Source of the DNA: Agelaius tricolor | Lineage: Eukaryota > Chordata > Aves > Passeriformes > Icteridae | Assembly (NCBI GenBank): GCA_023055355.1 | Contig: JALJCS010000004.1 | Location: 15,902,001-15,966,000, forward strand | Reading direction: 5' to 3' | Length of the DNA stretch: 64,000 bases | Shown here: positions 37,653 through 50,600 of the stretch, in pieces | Numbering within the stretch: position 1 is the first letter of the stretch | Layout of the letters: each line of letters begins with the position of its first letter | Translations under genes and position numbers: made by a program | The notes under the pieces: generated by a model | Seen by the model: the letters and a program-made list of their open reading frames with translations, nothing else | What the model was told of the DNA's origin: nothing | The model's database searches: none

Positions 37653-37692
37653 TAGATGTTACTATGCCTCAAAGGAGGCATAGTACCATCTA
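37653..37692. repeat. Hairpin: 18-bp arms, 4-nt loop, one mismatch
   Basis: The left arm TAGATGTTACTATGCCTC (37653-37670) pairs with the right arm 37675-37692 at 17 of 18 positions, around an AAAG loop. The single mismatch is at the seventh base. Pairing ends at the outer boundary. The four-base loop and short stem are smaller than a typical microRNA precursor. It may be a recent inverted duplication. No neighbouring gene explains it. Confidence 0.9.
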
Positions 37693-38560
37693 CCTAGTGT
37701 TTCTTTTGCTAAAATTTAAGTGTCACAACAATACTGACATAGCCCCAGCAGAGCAGTCTGGTGTTCAAAGGCCAGTTTTCATAGGTGGGAATGTAGTCTT
37801 GAAATAACTCACCTGAGCTCTCTGGCAGTGTAACATGATTTGCATTTGTTATCTTACACTTAGAAATATTGCAGAATTCCCTAGAAAATATTTACTTCAA
37901 AATGTGGCAGATACACACAAAAGCTGATGTTATTAAAATAGGAATGGATTGCTTTCAGAACAGATGAATTTTTACTTCTAATCAGCACATAAAAATAGTT
38001 AAAACCACTTACTTCCTGGGATGTTCTATGATCTTTTAAATATAATACTAAAACTAATGTCTTCAACCAAGAGAAGTTACTTTTCCCTGTGTTGGCTAGA
38101 TTTAAAGTGTTGGCTATATTATAAAGAAACATTAATTAAAAGAAATTATATCTGATGGAGGCCATCTTGAGCGTTACTAAGGCAGCTGAATACACAGAAA
38201 GAGGATCAGTGACTGTTTACAGCAAAAAGATTAAAATATCTTTCGTTGAAAAGACACTTTATGAAAATATATTTGAGCTTGCAGCTGGACAACAGAACTA
38301 AATTTTATTGCTGATCAGCCCAAAAAGGAAGTGGTAAATGTTGTGTGCTGGCTTTGAAGGTGAAAGTCTTCTCTCTTGACCTGTGGGACTAACTGTGTCT
38401 CATTCTCTTAACCTTTCACCAAGGCAGTGGTGGAGCAGTATCACAGGCAGCATCAGAAGTGCCCATCATTAAATGACTCAGAAAGTGATAAAATTTCAGC
38501 TAAAAAAATGAGGTGAAGAAGTTAGTAAAGGCTCAGGGGATTAATGGTTCTCTTTTTGCC

Positions 38561-38605
38561 TGCTTCTCTTTTTTTTCTTTCTTTTTTTTCTTTTTTTTTT
38601 TTTTT
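38561..38605. repeat. Pyrimidine (T-rich, CT) simple repeat
   Basis: An almost unbroken T/C run in which TTTTTTTTC blocks recur ends in about 15 T residues. Confidence 0.9.
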
Positions 38606-41336
38606 GTTAATTAGGTCTTTAACAGGGAACTGCATTTGAAACATGACAGTACTTGTCTATAGCAGGCAAAAGGGTTATTTGCTGAGGCTTGTGGACACAA
38701 CCAGAATCATGTGATTCGGATTTGTAGTTTGCTAGCTTGATGCCAGGGTAACACTGGGGCAAATATTGTCCCTAAATTCATGAACACTCGTCAAACAGTG
38801 TGCTGACTCCTCAGCCCATGATATTGCCTGCTATTTGGAAAACCCCTGCAGAATGGAGAAGGTAGCTAAACATGGTTATGTTACAAAAATGAAGATAATC
38901 TCAAGTGCTACTTAACATACTTAAAAAAACATTCACTAGGAGATAGACTCCAAGGACAAGTAAAATGTAACTTCCTGTTAAAAGGATTAGTTCAGGTACA
39001 ACAGAATGTTATCATCCTTTAGTTTCATAAGTTTCGGTCTTCAAATACAGAGCTGCAGAATTTCATGTACATTCAGCAGAAAGCACTGTAGGAAAAGATC
39101 AAAGCAATCAGTTATTTTTTGGTGTTTTTTAAGTACAAATTGAAATATTCTTAGGAAAGAAGTCTTAGGTTTAAATGCATGTCAAAACTGAGTTGATTTT
39201 GTTAGAAATAAAACCACCTTAACTGCAAAAAAACCTTATTTTAGAAATGTACTATTTGTTGTCAACAAAACTGTTTATGCCTGTAAAAGTGAGTAAAAAA
39301 AAGGATAGTTTTGCTTCTCTGACAAAAGACTGACTGAATGATTCGGTGAAAGAGAACAAGCACTCACAGTTTGATACTCACTGGCAACATTTTTTCTTCC
39401 CAAGAGAAACTGTTCAGCCTGGGATGTTTGTCAAAATATTTTCTTTCCAATAAATCCCACTCTAAGTTTCTCTCGGTATTGTCAGTCCCAGAGAAAACTG
39501 CAGAAAATCTTAATTTCCCTGCAGACACTGCAGTTATAAATCAGTAAGATGAAGGAAAGGCAAAACCCTAAGGCAATTATTTCTTGTTTTTAATCGGCAT
39601 GTCCTGCCTGCAAGGTATTTGCCATGACATTGGCATTGGCAGACCATTAAGAAAATGCTGAGAACAGAAAAGGGTATACTTCCTTTATTGACAGTCTTCC
39701 ACCTTGGGAGCTGGCAATCAGCTCAGTACACTTGGTGCAAGACCCTATTATCTCTCTTGAGCACTCCATGAAGTTTCCAGGAACTCTGTTGTATTGACAT
39801 AGGGTGATTCCCACAGCACAAAGTTACTTTTGGTGATGCGTGAAATGGGTTTTTTTTCTGTTACTCCTGACCAGGTGACCCTATCAATAAGAGCCAGCCT
39901 GCTTCAGGGCTGTCCCTGTTGGAGGCTTCAGTACTGAAATCAGAATAGGCACAAGATCTAACCTTTAGATTTGTCTCAGCAGGGAAATTGTAGTTGTGCA
40001 GTATAGAGACGCTACCAAAGGTGTGTGGTGCCTGCTCATGGCAACAGCAGAGGAATTCCACTTGGATCTGTCTCACATGTTACCCTGTAGTCCATCTTTG
40101 TGTGTGTAGAAGTGTTATGGTGAATGCTTTGGAATAATACTGATATTAGTTGTCACAGGGTAAAAGTAATCTTGAGAACTTATTTGAAATATACTGTTAT
40201 TTTGACATATGTTCTTCTCCCTCCCAAAAATCACTTGATCTAATTTTTACCCCAAGACTATTTTAATATAAAAATCTCATTAGGTTGTAGAGAAATCTAG
40301 CAGATATTGAATGACTTTCTGATTTCAGTAGTGCTGCCATGATCATGATGATTATTTCTCCTTTGACATTAAATGACAATATTAGAATTTAAAAAAACAT
40401 AAATGAAGGTGAGGGTTCATTTTTATTTTTAGGATATAGAGTGCACTTTATTCTGAAGTCTTCTGAAAGCCATGTTTCATGTGACCTTCCAATGTGATAA
40501 ACAGCTCCATTAACTGCTGAAATTCCTGTCCTGAAAGTCATCAACACAGGAAGAGAGCATTCATCTCTATTCCATCTCATTTCCATAATCCTTTTTAACA
40601 CCTAATGCATAATAAAAAAAATTCAAACTATTTATCTAGCTTTCTCCCCCTCCTTTCTCTCCTTCTGTTCTCCTCTTGCTATTTTGCAGGAATGATTTAT
40701 CCTCTAGATGAATGCTTTACTGTTTAATTACAGGAAGCTTAACTGAGATATGAATAATCCAATAAAAGAAGAGATCCATTCCTACTGCTTCTTTTGTTGT
40801 CAGCATCTGATTTGCTAGCACTTGTCAGGCGCTTGCTGATGACTAGAGAAATAATATAAAATACCAATTAGTTGTTATTGAGGTCAGAAGAAATTCAAGA
40901 AAACTGTATTCCCAAGGTATAACTTCTCTGTTTCTATAAACATCAATTTACTACAGCTTTTAAAGTGAAAGCTTAGTTGTTTTCTTATTATATATATTAA
41001 AAAGTACCAAAGGAGGCATTGTGTATCTACTTTGATATTAAATACTTCTGGGAAATAAGTGTAGAGAATTACTGGGCAAGTCTGTCTTCTAGGATAGTTT
41101 GCTTTTAAATATCACAGTATTTTATTTATGATCATCTTTATTTTTTAAATTTATCTCAAGACATTAAGCACAAGTTCACAGAGCATTTTAAAGGATACAT
41201 TCAAGTATCATCTATTGTGATTAATAAAATTTAGGAGTCACAGAGAGTGAAAAAAGTGTTATTTACATTTTAATATGAAATAAAACTTGATTATAAACAG
41301 TTGTGTTTTATGCTAAAAAGCAGAAAATTTCCACTT

Positions 41337-41528
41337 AGAATGACAGAATATCCTGAAATGGAACGGACTTGTGAGGATCATTGAGTCCAGCTCTTGACTC
41401 TACACAAGGCAATCTACAAGTTAGACTTCTCACCTAAGTCCACGTACAAATGTTTCTTGAGCACAGAGAAACTTGCAGCCACAACCATGTCCTGGGGGTC
41501 AGCTTTTTCAGTGCTTTATCCCCAAATT
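41337..41528 (-). mobile_element. CR1 LINE 3' fragment
   Basis: The plus-strand order AGAATGACAGAATATCCTGAA, GAGGATCATTGAGTCCA and, about 80 bp further on, AAATGTTTCTTGAGC and CCATGTCCTGGGG is the reverse complement of a CR1 3' UTR and terminal ORF2 region. The 'GATCATTGAGTCCA' form differs from the 'GATCATCTA.TCCAA' form at 6672, so at least two CR1 subfamilies are present in this window. It is heavily decayed. Confidence 0.88.
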
Positions 41529-44500
41529 TGTATGATATGTTAAAGACAGTAACTGATACATGAAAGTAATTATTTTTCAGTATGTTTAATGAAGTTTAAT
41601 TTTCAGCAAAGCAGCCTAATGGCCCAGTTGGAATTAACATTTAGTTTTATTTTAGCTTTAATAATTTACCTGCATGAATACACTTGGAAATTCTCATCAC
41701 TTAACTATTTATTGGTATTTCAACTAAACCCTGGAAAATCAGATATAAAAACATAACCACTTTTTGTTGGATTGATCTCTTTGTGATATGTACTCCTCTG
41801 CATTTTCATTCTGCATTGCTGAACTGCTATTGCATGCAAAAGAGGGGAATTGTTCTCAGAGTCCTAAATTTGGTTTTAGTAATACCTGTTTAAAGGTTTC
41901 TGATTTAACCCACCTCTTTCACATTTATGCAAAATTGATTTCTCCTTCAGATGCTTAGGTGAGAGTTCCATACAGCTAATGGGACAGTGCTACTTGAATA
42001 TGATGTCAAAGAAACATTTTACAGTTTCCTCTACAAACATCATAAAGTCAACAATTAACATTACAGTAATAAATATATATATTTGAATATATTTTTTTTT
42101 GCTATCTTATTTGAAACAGCAGGAAGGAGTGATGCAGGGGATCTGATCCCTGACCCTCTTAAAAGAAATAGGTTCTTTACCCTAGAGATTCTGGTCCTTA
42201 CAGTTTCTTTTGGTTTTCTTCTCAAAGCTCTTGTTCTCCTAGTATGCTAGGGAAGTTTTCACCCTTCCTTTGAATAATCACAGTTTCTAGCTAAGAAGGG
42301 ATAACCTACACTCACCAAAATAACTATAATGATCTGTTTAATATTCGGACATTTTATCCATTTTTGTGAGGTTCATCAAGTCCTAATGGTTCATCTGCTA
42401 TCCCAGCTAAAGGGTGAAGCCTAATCAGGATGTACCTGAGGGGTTTTTTCTGCACGTACCAGAAGTTGTATTTGTTTAGTACCTTTAAACTGTTTTCTCA
42501 GCAGGCCTGCTACCACAGTATATCAAGCAGTGCTTCCTCAGAAGGGAGCCTGGCATTTAATTAGTTAACATTGATAGAGCAGTAGGATAATTTTGATTAC
42601 CACTCAATGCTATATAAGTAGCAACAGATGCTGCTTGTTATAAACAGATGACTGTTATTATTGTTTTAGATAGGCAGACAACCATATGTCTCAAGACAGG
42701 AGACTTCATAATTTTATATATGCAGTAGTAATTTGCATGAGCACCTCCTTTTCCTCATTAAATTACTGGGAGAGGTCATTGCTGTGGTCATTTTTACAGA
42801 CAAAGTACTTGGAAAAACAGGCAGTGCAAATGATATGAATCATAAAAACATCTAATCTCCAAATGATTGCAATTCACTTGGAGATAATTATAATAGCTAT
42901 GGTTGGTTAGTTTTTGATTTGTTATGTTTTTCCAACAATTTTACTAAAAGTAATTAAATTTGGTGTTGCTTGATCTAACTATTGAATCTATTCCTAAAAT
43001 AGATGTACTTTTAACTCTTTCTGAGCTTATTTAAAGATCTTATGTTTCAAAAGCAATCTTTCCATCCATCTATTTGTATGTGTAAAACAATTGCAATAGA
43101 TAAGATGCAGAATGGAATATTAATGAAACAGTGAGCAGTTCATAAATTACTTTTACTTTTATTGATGTATATATGAAAGTAATGCTTACTCTGAGCTTGT
43201 CAGCAGTTATGTTTGTTTGGGATCAGAATAAAAATTTCCCCTGCATTGGGTTATGTAACCCAAATATTAAAATATTTTTGATGCCTTTTTAAAGCTAAGT
43301 GTAATACTTAAAAAAAATTGCTTTCATCTCTTATGTACATTTAAGAAGCATTCTTTCTTATATTGAATTTAAAAATTATGATAAAGAAATGCTCAAACAG
43401 AATCAAAACTAACATAAGCAAACTGTCAGTAACAAAATAAATACCTATACAAGAAAAAATAGTAAACGCTGCAAAGCTCAAGTTGCAGAGATTACTATCA
43501 TTTCTTCATCTGCAAGGTGAATATAATGAAATTTAAATTTAAAAATTGAAGTACATTGAAAAATTGAAAGTAAAAGATCAAATTAAAAAAAGTTATTCTG
43601 AGCCTCTCATATTTTAATGAGCTGAAACAGAATGTAGAGGCTTACACAGAATGTTATTGGTGATACAGACAGAAGTGAATTCACATTCCAGATAGAAAAA
43701 ATTTTTTTTTTAAACTTCTCCTTTTGTGTGGAATTTGAGCAGCAGGAGAAGGCAGATCTAGGGCTTGAAAGAACATATCTTTCTCAATATTCTTGTAGAA
43801 GTCCAAGTCTATTGGAAGTGATTGCAACCTGGTTGACCTTTGCTCTGCAAAGGTAAGTAAAAATTGCTTTCCACCAGAAAACCCAGCAAACAAATAGAGC
43901 AAACCAGAAATTAAAGAAAACTAAAACCAAACTTAAATTACTCTCAATTTTGAATGAATGCTCAGATCATGTGAAATGTCAATATCTGGTTAAAGATCAG
44001 AAACTGAAATAACCTCTGAAAGTCTTCCATTTGCTTCACTTAAACAGTCATCTTGGACATTACATTCTTGCTCTTTTCTTTACAAAGAAAGAAAATGCAT
44101 CTGCATCTTGGATTTCTAAGTCCTTGTCTGATCATATTTGAGGAAAAATGAAACAACTGACACTAATGGGCTTTCTATTTTCATCTCAGCTTCCCATCAA
44201 GGTATTCATTTGAAACAGCTATTGCCCATTTTTAGCCTCAAACAAAATTTAAAGGATGAAAAAGTGGAAATATATTCAGAAAATTTAGTCAACTCACATG
44301 CTGTGTATCTTCACCTATTAACTGTCAATCCAGTATAGTCCCAAAGAAGGGGCTGTGAGACTGCATCCTGTATGTATTATTTCACATGTTCAGACAAAAT
44401 AGGAATACCAAAAGATAACACTTCTTAGATAAACCACAGGACAAAGTGGATTTCCTTAAGATGTTCAGAAAAATTTTAGAAAATATAAAATCTTAGGGTT

Positions 44501-47219
44501 TTTTATCTAATAATTCATTGAATATGGAACAGTAAATTACTTCTTTGCTGTTACTTGTTATTTAAGTCTTCAACTGCCATGATGTCTACATAACAGAAAA
44601 TTAGAGAATCAAGATTCTCATTCAAAATCCTTAATGAATCTGACAGCACTAAGTTGTTGGAAGGCCCCTTCAGCCTTACCATTGTTTTCTTGTCATACAA
44701 AGTGTTTTGTATATCTGAAGGCTAAAAACACAGATTGCTTTGGAAACCAGGAAAGATTTAGCAAGTGGGGTGTTATCAAATACTGAAACACTTTATTTTT
44801 CAAGTGAGTGTGGCAAACTGTCTCTGACCTAGGCAGGTTAGAGCAGGAGAGCTGATACATAAATGTTTTACCTACCAGATGCCAACACTATGAGTATGTG
44901 AATTTCTCTGCTGGGCTTTGCCAGCAAAATCCTGTCTCGCTTCTCTGGATGTTAGAACATTAAGACATTTATCTCAAATCATAAGATCTAAACTGTCACA
45001 GGATTTCATTTTTTTTAAAGTGTGAAATCACAAATTATAAATGCTTGGGAGACTAAAAGTAATCCAGGCAGAGAGGCACAGCACAGAAATGAATTAGTTA
45101 TGCCCAAATGATGCATAATACCAGTACGTTTGGAGTGGATGGTGAATTGTGCATGCACTTTCTCTAAAAGGTATTTGCTGTGATGAGGAATAAGCCTTTT
45201 TTCTGCTAAGAGTACTGTAAACAGGCTGGTTGGCCTCTCCTTTCCAGGAAAGAGCCAGCCTTGAAGAGGAGAGACTTACTGATGCAGGGAGGTGTTCAGT
45301 GTTTTCATGTTCAGAAGTTTGGTTAACAGTTTGCACAGCTTTTGTAGGGAGGACACAGAGGCTTCAAAGAAAAGGCTAGAATAATTCATAAAAACTTTCC
45401 ATAAGCTCTTGAGAGGATTTTCAAGATTAGGAAAACATAGCAATCAAATAGTTTTCTTGGTCGAGCACCTTTAGAAAGCACACTGCTGAAGAAGTCAGAG
45501 AGCTATTAACATGGCTTTAAAATTATCACCTAAAAACACTCTTAAATCACCAGCAAAGTTTTTTCCTTCTCTTCCCTCTAAAACAGCAACATTTCTAAAG
45601 AAAGATACAATAGACATTTTTCTGTTGCACCAGAGACATCATGATTCCTCCCCTTCATGTGAATTACAGTAAGGATTATTTCATTATCCCTGCGTAAATG
45701 GTCAAACCCTCTCAAAACTCAAGAACTCTAGGAATTGTGCTTCTTCTTCTTTGGCATGAGAAAGAGAACTAACACAAAGTTTAAAACTGTGCTGCAAAAG
45801 TCACTTCTGATACAAAAATAATCTGGTTTTGATGTACAATTCTTCATGTGTGGAAAGGGGACTGACAAGCATAATCTTCAAAAATCCTCAAAACTGTAAT
45901 GCTGCAATAAAAGGTATGGTTTTCAAAAGAAATCAGCCTCTTATTGACAGCTTCCAAATGCAGCACAGTAACAATCAGCTTGTTGTTAAATCATTCCATT
46001 ATTTGCTTCTCCAGTTTTTTAATGACTTTTTGCTGTATCTTTAGTAGCAACCAAAAAAAAAGTAACAGAAGAATATGAGATTTATAGGTCCAGTTCCTAG
46101 TTGGTATTAAAATAGGTCAGAACTTTAGTTCTAAAAAATACTCTTAAATAATTCTTTGTCACTTGGGCACAGACATTGCCGAAGTCTATGAGGTTTCTCA
46201 TATTGCAGAGTAACTGCCTTTCTTTCCAGTCAACTAAAAGAGATCAAAATTTCTGCAGTTGCTTGATATTTGTGATCATTGCAATAAATACAGTTGTTAC
46301 TCTGATCTAAGCATTTTTGGCTTTGGGGTTTTTTTTTTGGCTAGGAAAAGTAGTGTTTTATAGAGTGCCAAAGTGTAGCAGGAGTTTTGCAGAGACACTT
46401 AGAGGCTTTGGAGCTGGACATTGTAGATCTTGATTTGATTTCAAGTAATAACACACAAAGGAGTGATGGTCAAGATGAATCTGAAAGAACACAAGAAAAC
46501 TGCAGAGGCTGGGGGTAGGGAACCAAGCAGAACAAGTTACAAAAGTTTTCCATCAGTAAAAACAGGGCACATGGACATACAGGCCTGCCTTACTGTTTCT
46601 TTCTTTTGAGTATTTTTTTTCTTCTATTTGGGTTTTGTTTTGTTTCTGCTGGCCAGTCTTTTAAAATTTTATTTTCACTTTTGTGGAACAGAAACAGCTT
46701 CTCTAAAGTCATACTTTTCATTCTGATTTTCAAATGACATGAAAAAAGGGACAACTCTACAGTTCCTGCCTGTTACTTATTATCCAGTCTACCTCCCCTT
46801 ATGTAAAGGCATAATGTAAGAAGTGCCAGTTTGTTACTTGATCTTCCTGTGAGTCAGAGAGCTAAAATAGCTATAATTATCTAACTGCTTTGCAACCCCT
46901 TATTAATTTCCAGAATGTAGTCAGTTTGTTAATAAGAACTTTGGACTCTCAGAGGATTGAAGCAATCACTGCAAAAATGATATTTCTACCAATCTCATCT
47001 GACATGTCATTTGTCACTGAAGAACACTGTCATTTGTCCTACAGAGAAAAAAAAATTCAGGAGTCTTCCTGTTTTCTTCTCTCTATACTTTTGGACAGCT
47101 ATGAATACATAAGAAAAAATTCAATTCTAAGTGCTGGTTTCAACAAGGAGGTAAAATAAAAATCTGCAGTTTCCTAGATAATGATTTCATAGCATCACCA
47201 AATGATCAAAGGAAGGGAT
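41529..47219. other. Long unique AT-rich stretch, no gene seen
   Basis: No recognised repeat. A 110-bp interval at 43743-43852 is framed by splice-like signals and is open in one frame (see findings). Short AT microsatellite-like patches occur at about 42070-42100. Open frames are 89 codons or fewer. Confidence 0.45.
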
Positions 47220-47690
47220 TGTCCTGCTCTGCTCTGCTTTGCCCTGGTTGGGCCTCAACTTGAGTAATGTGTGCATTTTTGAGCACCACAACATAAAATA
47301 GATTATAGGTTCTTAGTAAGTGTCCAAAGGAGGCCTACAAGGATGTTGAAGGGTCTGGAGGGGAAATTTTATTAGGAGTGGCTGAGGTTACTTGGTCTCT
47401 TTCATCTGGAGGAAGATTCAAGGAAACTGCATGAAGCTGAGTGAAGGGAGATTTAGGCTAGATATTAGAAAAAAGTTCTTCACCCAGAGAGTAGCTGGGC
47501 ATGGGACCAGGCTCCCCAGGGAAGGGATCACAGCACCAGCCAGACAGAGTTCAAGAAGAGTTTGGTCAACTCTCTCACGCACATGGTGTGATTCTTGGGT
47601 TTGTCCTGTGGAGGGCGAAAAATTGGACTTGATGATCCTAGTGGGTGCCTTCCAGCTCAGGATACACTATGATTCTGTTCTATGATACAT
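47220..47690 (+). mobile_element. CR1 LINE 3' fragment with internal deletion
   Basis: Plus-strand CR1 order is clear. It runs CTGCTCTGCTTTGCC..., AGTGTCCAAAGGAGG, GAAGGGTCTGGAGGGGAA, GGCTGAGGTTACTTGGT, TTTAGGCTAGATATTAG, AAGTTCTTCACCCAGAGAG, CAGGCTCCCCAGGGAAG, CAAGAAGAGTTTGG, then the tail CTATGATTCTGTTCTATGATA. The usual segment between 'TCATCTGGAGGAAGA' and 'ATGAAGCTG' is shortened, indicating an internal deletion of a few tens of bases or more. The rest is well preserved, so this is among the younger copies in the window. Confidence 0.95.
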
Positions 47691-50600
47691 AATTTCGTAA
47701 CTTCTTGTCATTATGAGACTGGCAGTTACATGGGTGACCTGAAAAACAAGATTCTGAGTCTTACATGATGCTGTGGCATGATGCATATCATTCTTATTCG
47801 AGTAGCACTTGAGATTTCCATTGGACCCTGTAACAGGTTTTGATTACTCATGAAGATATTAGTACCTTATCTACAAATTTAATTCTTTTTTTTCCTTGAA
47901 TTTTGAGCAACCAGCATAAACTGACAGTATTTATTTTCTAGGTAATTTTCTAAATTGTTGACCAGAACAGATAATATTTTTCTATTTGGGACCCAAGACT
48001 GTTTCTGTGTTCTGGCCTCATGCAGACTGATCAACTCCAGTAATTTATTTTCTTTTTTACTTTGGTTTCACTATGAAAAAAATTAAGAAGCAAGGCTTAG
48101 AATACAGTGATTATAATAATATAAATATAAAAAGTGATTGAAGCACTGCTGAACAAAACTACCCTCTAACATAAGATGATCCTATCTTTTTATTATAAAC
48201 ACATGGCATAGCAGTCCAGATTTTATACTGTGAGGAGCAGGTTTATCAAAGGAGTTTTGTTGTTTGTCAGTAAAAAATCCAAACTAAGAATATGTGAGGT
48301 CAATCCTAAGGAGCATCAGTACCTGAAAGCTAGCTTCTCACTGGTCACAGACAAAAAACCTGCAAAATGAGAGGCATTACTGTATTTCTAGAAATAAATT
48401 CTAGTTCCCAGCAGTTTTTTAGCTCTCTGTGAACTGGGAGTTGCAGCAATGCTCAAACAATTCAATATCTCTGTGTTTTTCTACCATTCACTCATCTAAT
48501 TGATGATTAGCCTTCTTCTTTTCTGGTATTTTAAGCATCTTGCAACAGTGAGTTCACAAGATTACAATATGCAGTTTCTGAAGAAGCACTTCAATCATTC
48601 TTTTTTTCTCACCTTCAGAAATTTGTACATGTCTGTCAAAATCTTCCCCAGCTGCTGCTTCTTATGATAAGAAACCTTTGTCTGTTCAGTTATGTGGAAA
48701 TTTTTCTATGACTCTTATAATTCTTTGTACTTTTCATTTTATTGTATTTGTATCCTTTTGACACCAAATAGTCAGATCTCCATGCAGAATTTTAAACGTA
48801 AGTGTAAGGGGAAAGTGCGCAGTATTATAATTAATTTGCTCTCTGGTCTTTTCCTCACAGTTCTTGCCATTTGTCTTTGGCTAATGAAATAAGTAGATAT
48901 TTTCAGAGTCCTCTAGGTCCAGATATTTTTTGATTCATAGAGTAATAATAGATAGTTTAGAAGCAATTGTTACATATTTATGGTTGGAATAGCTTTTTTT
49001 TTGAAAGGGGTGCTAATGAAAAAAAGATTATAAAAGCAATGGAAGTATCTAGAAACTTCACAATACCTTCAGCAAATTACCTTGAATGTTTGCACCCTAT
49101 TTTCCAATGTGCTCTATTTCAGATGCATTATTAGGTTATACTGCTAACCATATGAAAATAAAATTTCACACTACCTAATTACTTCTGCAAGTACAGATCA
49201 ACATGAGTGATTATCTGATATTGCAACATATATTGACCAAAAGAAGATCAAGAAATAACATGGATGACATAGGTGTGCTTTCCTGTCATAAAAAATGTTT
49301 GAGACAATTTCTCTAATATACTGGACTACAAGTGCAGAAATCCATATCTGTCATTTTAAGAATGTCTAATACTGAAATCCCCAAACTTCCTTATCTTAAA
49401 GAGCCTTCTCATATTGAAGAAATGAAAGATAAGTTTGTGCTTAAAAGAAAGGTGGTGTATAATGTTGAAATTATGTTTCATGCAGCAAAATAATTTTCAA
49501 AATGTACATGAAACAAGCAGATATTTCCCTGTCAGTGGGCAATTCTGTTGTTTGTCAAAATGCAAGTTGGTAGATAGACTTCCCAATAAATACATATGTG
49601 TGTGTGTTTATAGATCTCTTTCAAAGAAGCTGTTCTTCCTTCCAGAGATTAGGTCACTAGATTTTACTAAATCATTCTACTGAGATTATAGAATTGTAAA
49701 CTCCCATCTTCCACTTAATAATGTTTTCCTCTCACCAACCTTGTAGAAACCTTCTCAGTTCACAAGACTGGGAGGAAATTCACCTATGGGAGATGAAATG
49801 GTGCTGTCTTGGAGGGGGAAGATTGATTCAATGAAGTTTCCTGATGACTGTAGGTATCAACTGTCTAGCTGGGGGAGACAGTCTAACTTTAACCTTGTTA
49901 GAGCTAAAATGAAAGACTAAGAAATGGGAAAATATTGTAGATAAACTGACCACATTTTGTTATTATTTTGTGGTGAAGTTTTAGCAAGTGGGCAGCAATA
50001 AGAGTAAGGTAAACACAAATAAAATTTAACACCACAACTGAATAAAAAATTCAGTGTTAAACCAGAGTCTCTACTTGGAGACACAGTCCATAATTAACTT
50101 TTTCCTTGAATAGTAGGTAGCAATTTTGAACATCTGAGTATGACTTCAAGCTATGTTTATACTTCTTACATGAAAGTTTCTTCAGTAATATTAATAAAAG
50201 CTTCATTGACAATTCAAAAATTTGCTTTTTTTTATTATTCAGTGAAACATTTTATCCAGGCTTTTGAATTTGATTTAGCAGACTAGCAAATCTGGGGTTT
50301 GGGAATATATATTATGTATGCCTGAAGATATGCTTTAGAGATATGGTGAATTAAAGCACTTGAGATAGTCTTACAGCTCAGTGGAAAGAAAAGATTCTTG
50401 AGTTGTGTAAATTCCCCTACTTTCTCTATTGTTAAAGATAGGAATTGCACCAATTTGCATGATTTGATAATTTGATCTTATTAAATTAAATATATTTTTT
50501 ACATCTCTCAGAAAGAAAATCTGGAATGAAATGCAGACAGCAAAAACTTTGTTGTAATTGCAATGTTTCCCAGGAGGGAGGGCTTAAAAGAAGAGAATCC

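Larger units (their letters stand above)
37421..41336. other. Unique sequence with one strong hairpin
   Basis: No gene or repeat family is recognised. It contains the 18-bp-stem hairpin at 37653-37692 and a CT/T-rich run at 38561-38605. Open frames are 83 codons or fewer. Confidence 0.5.
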
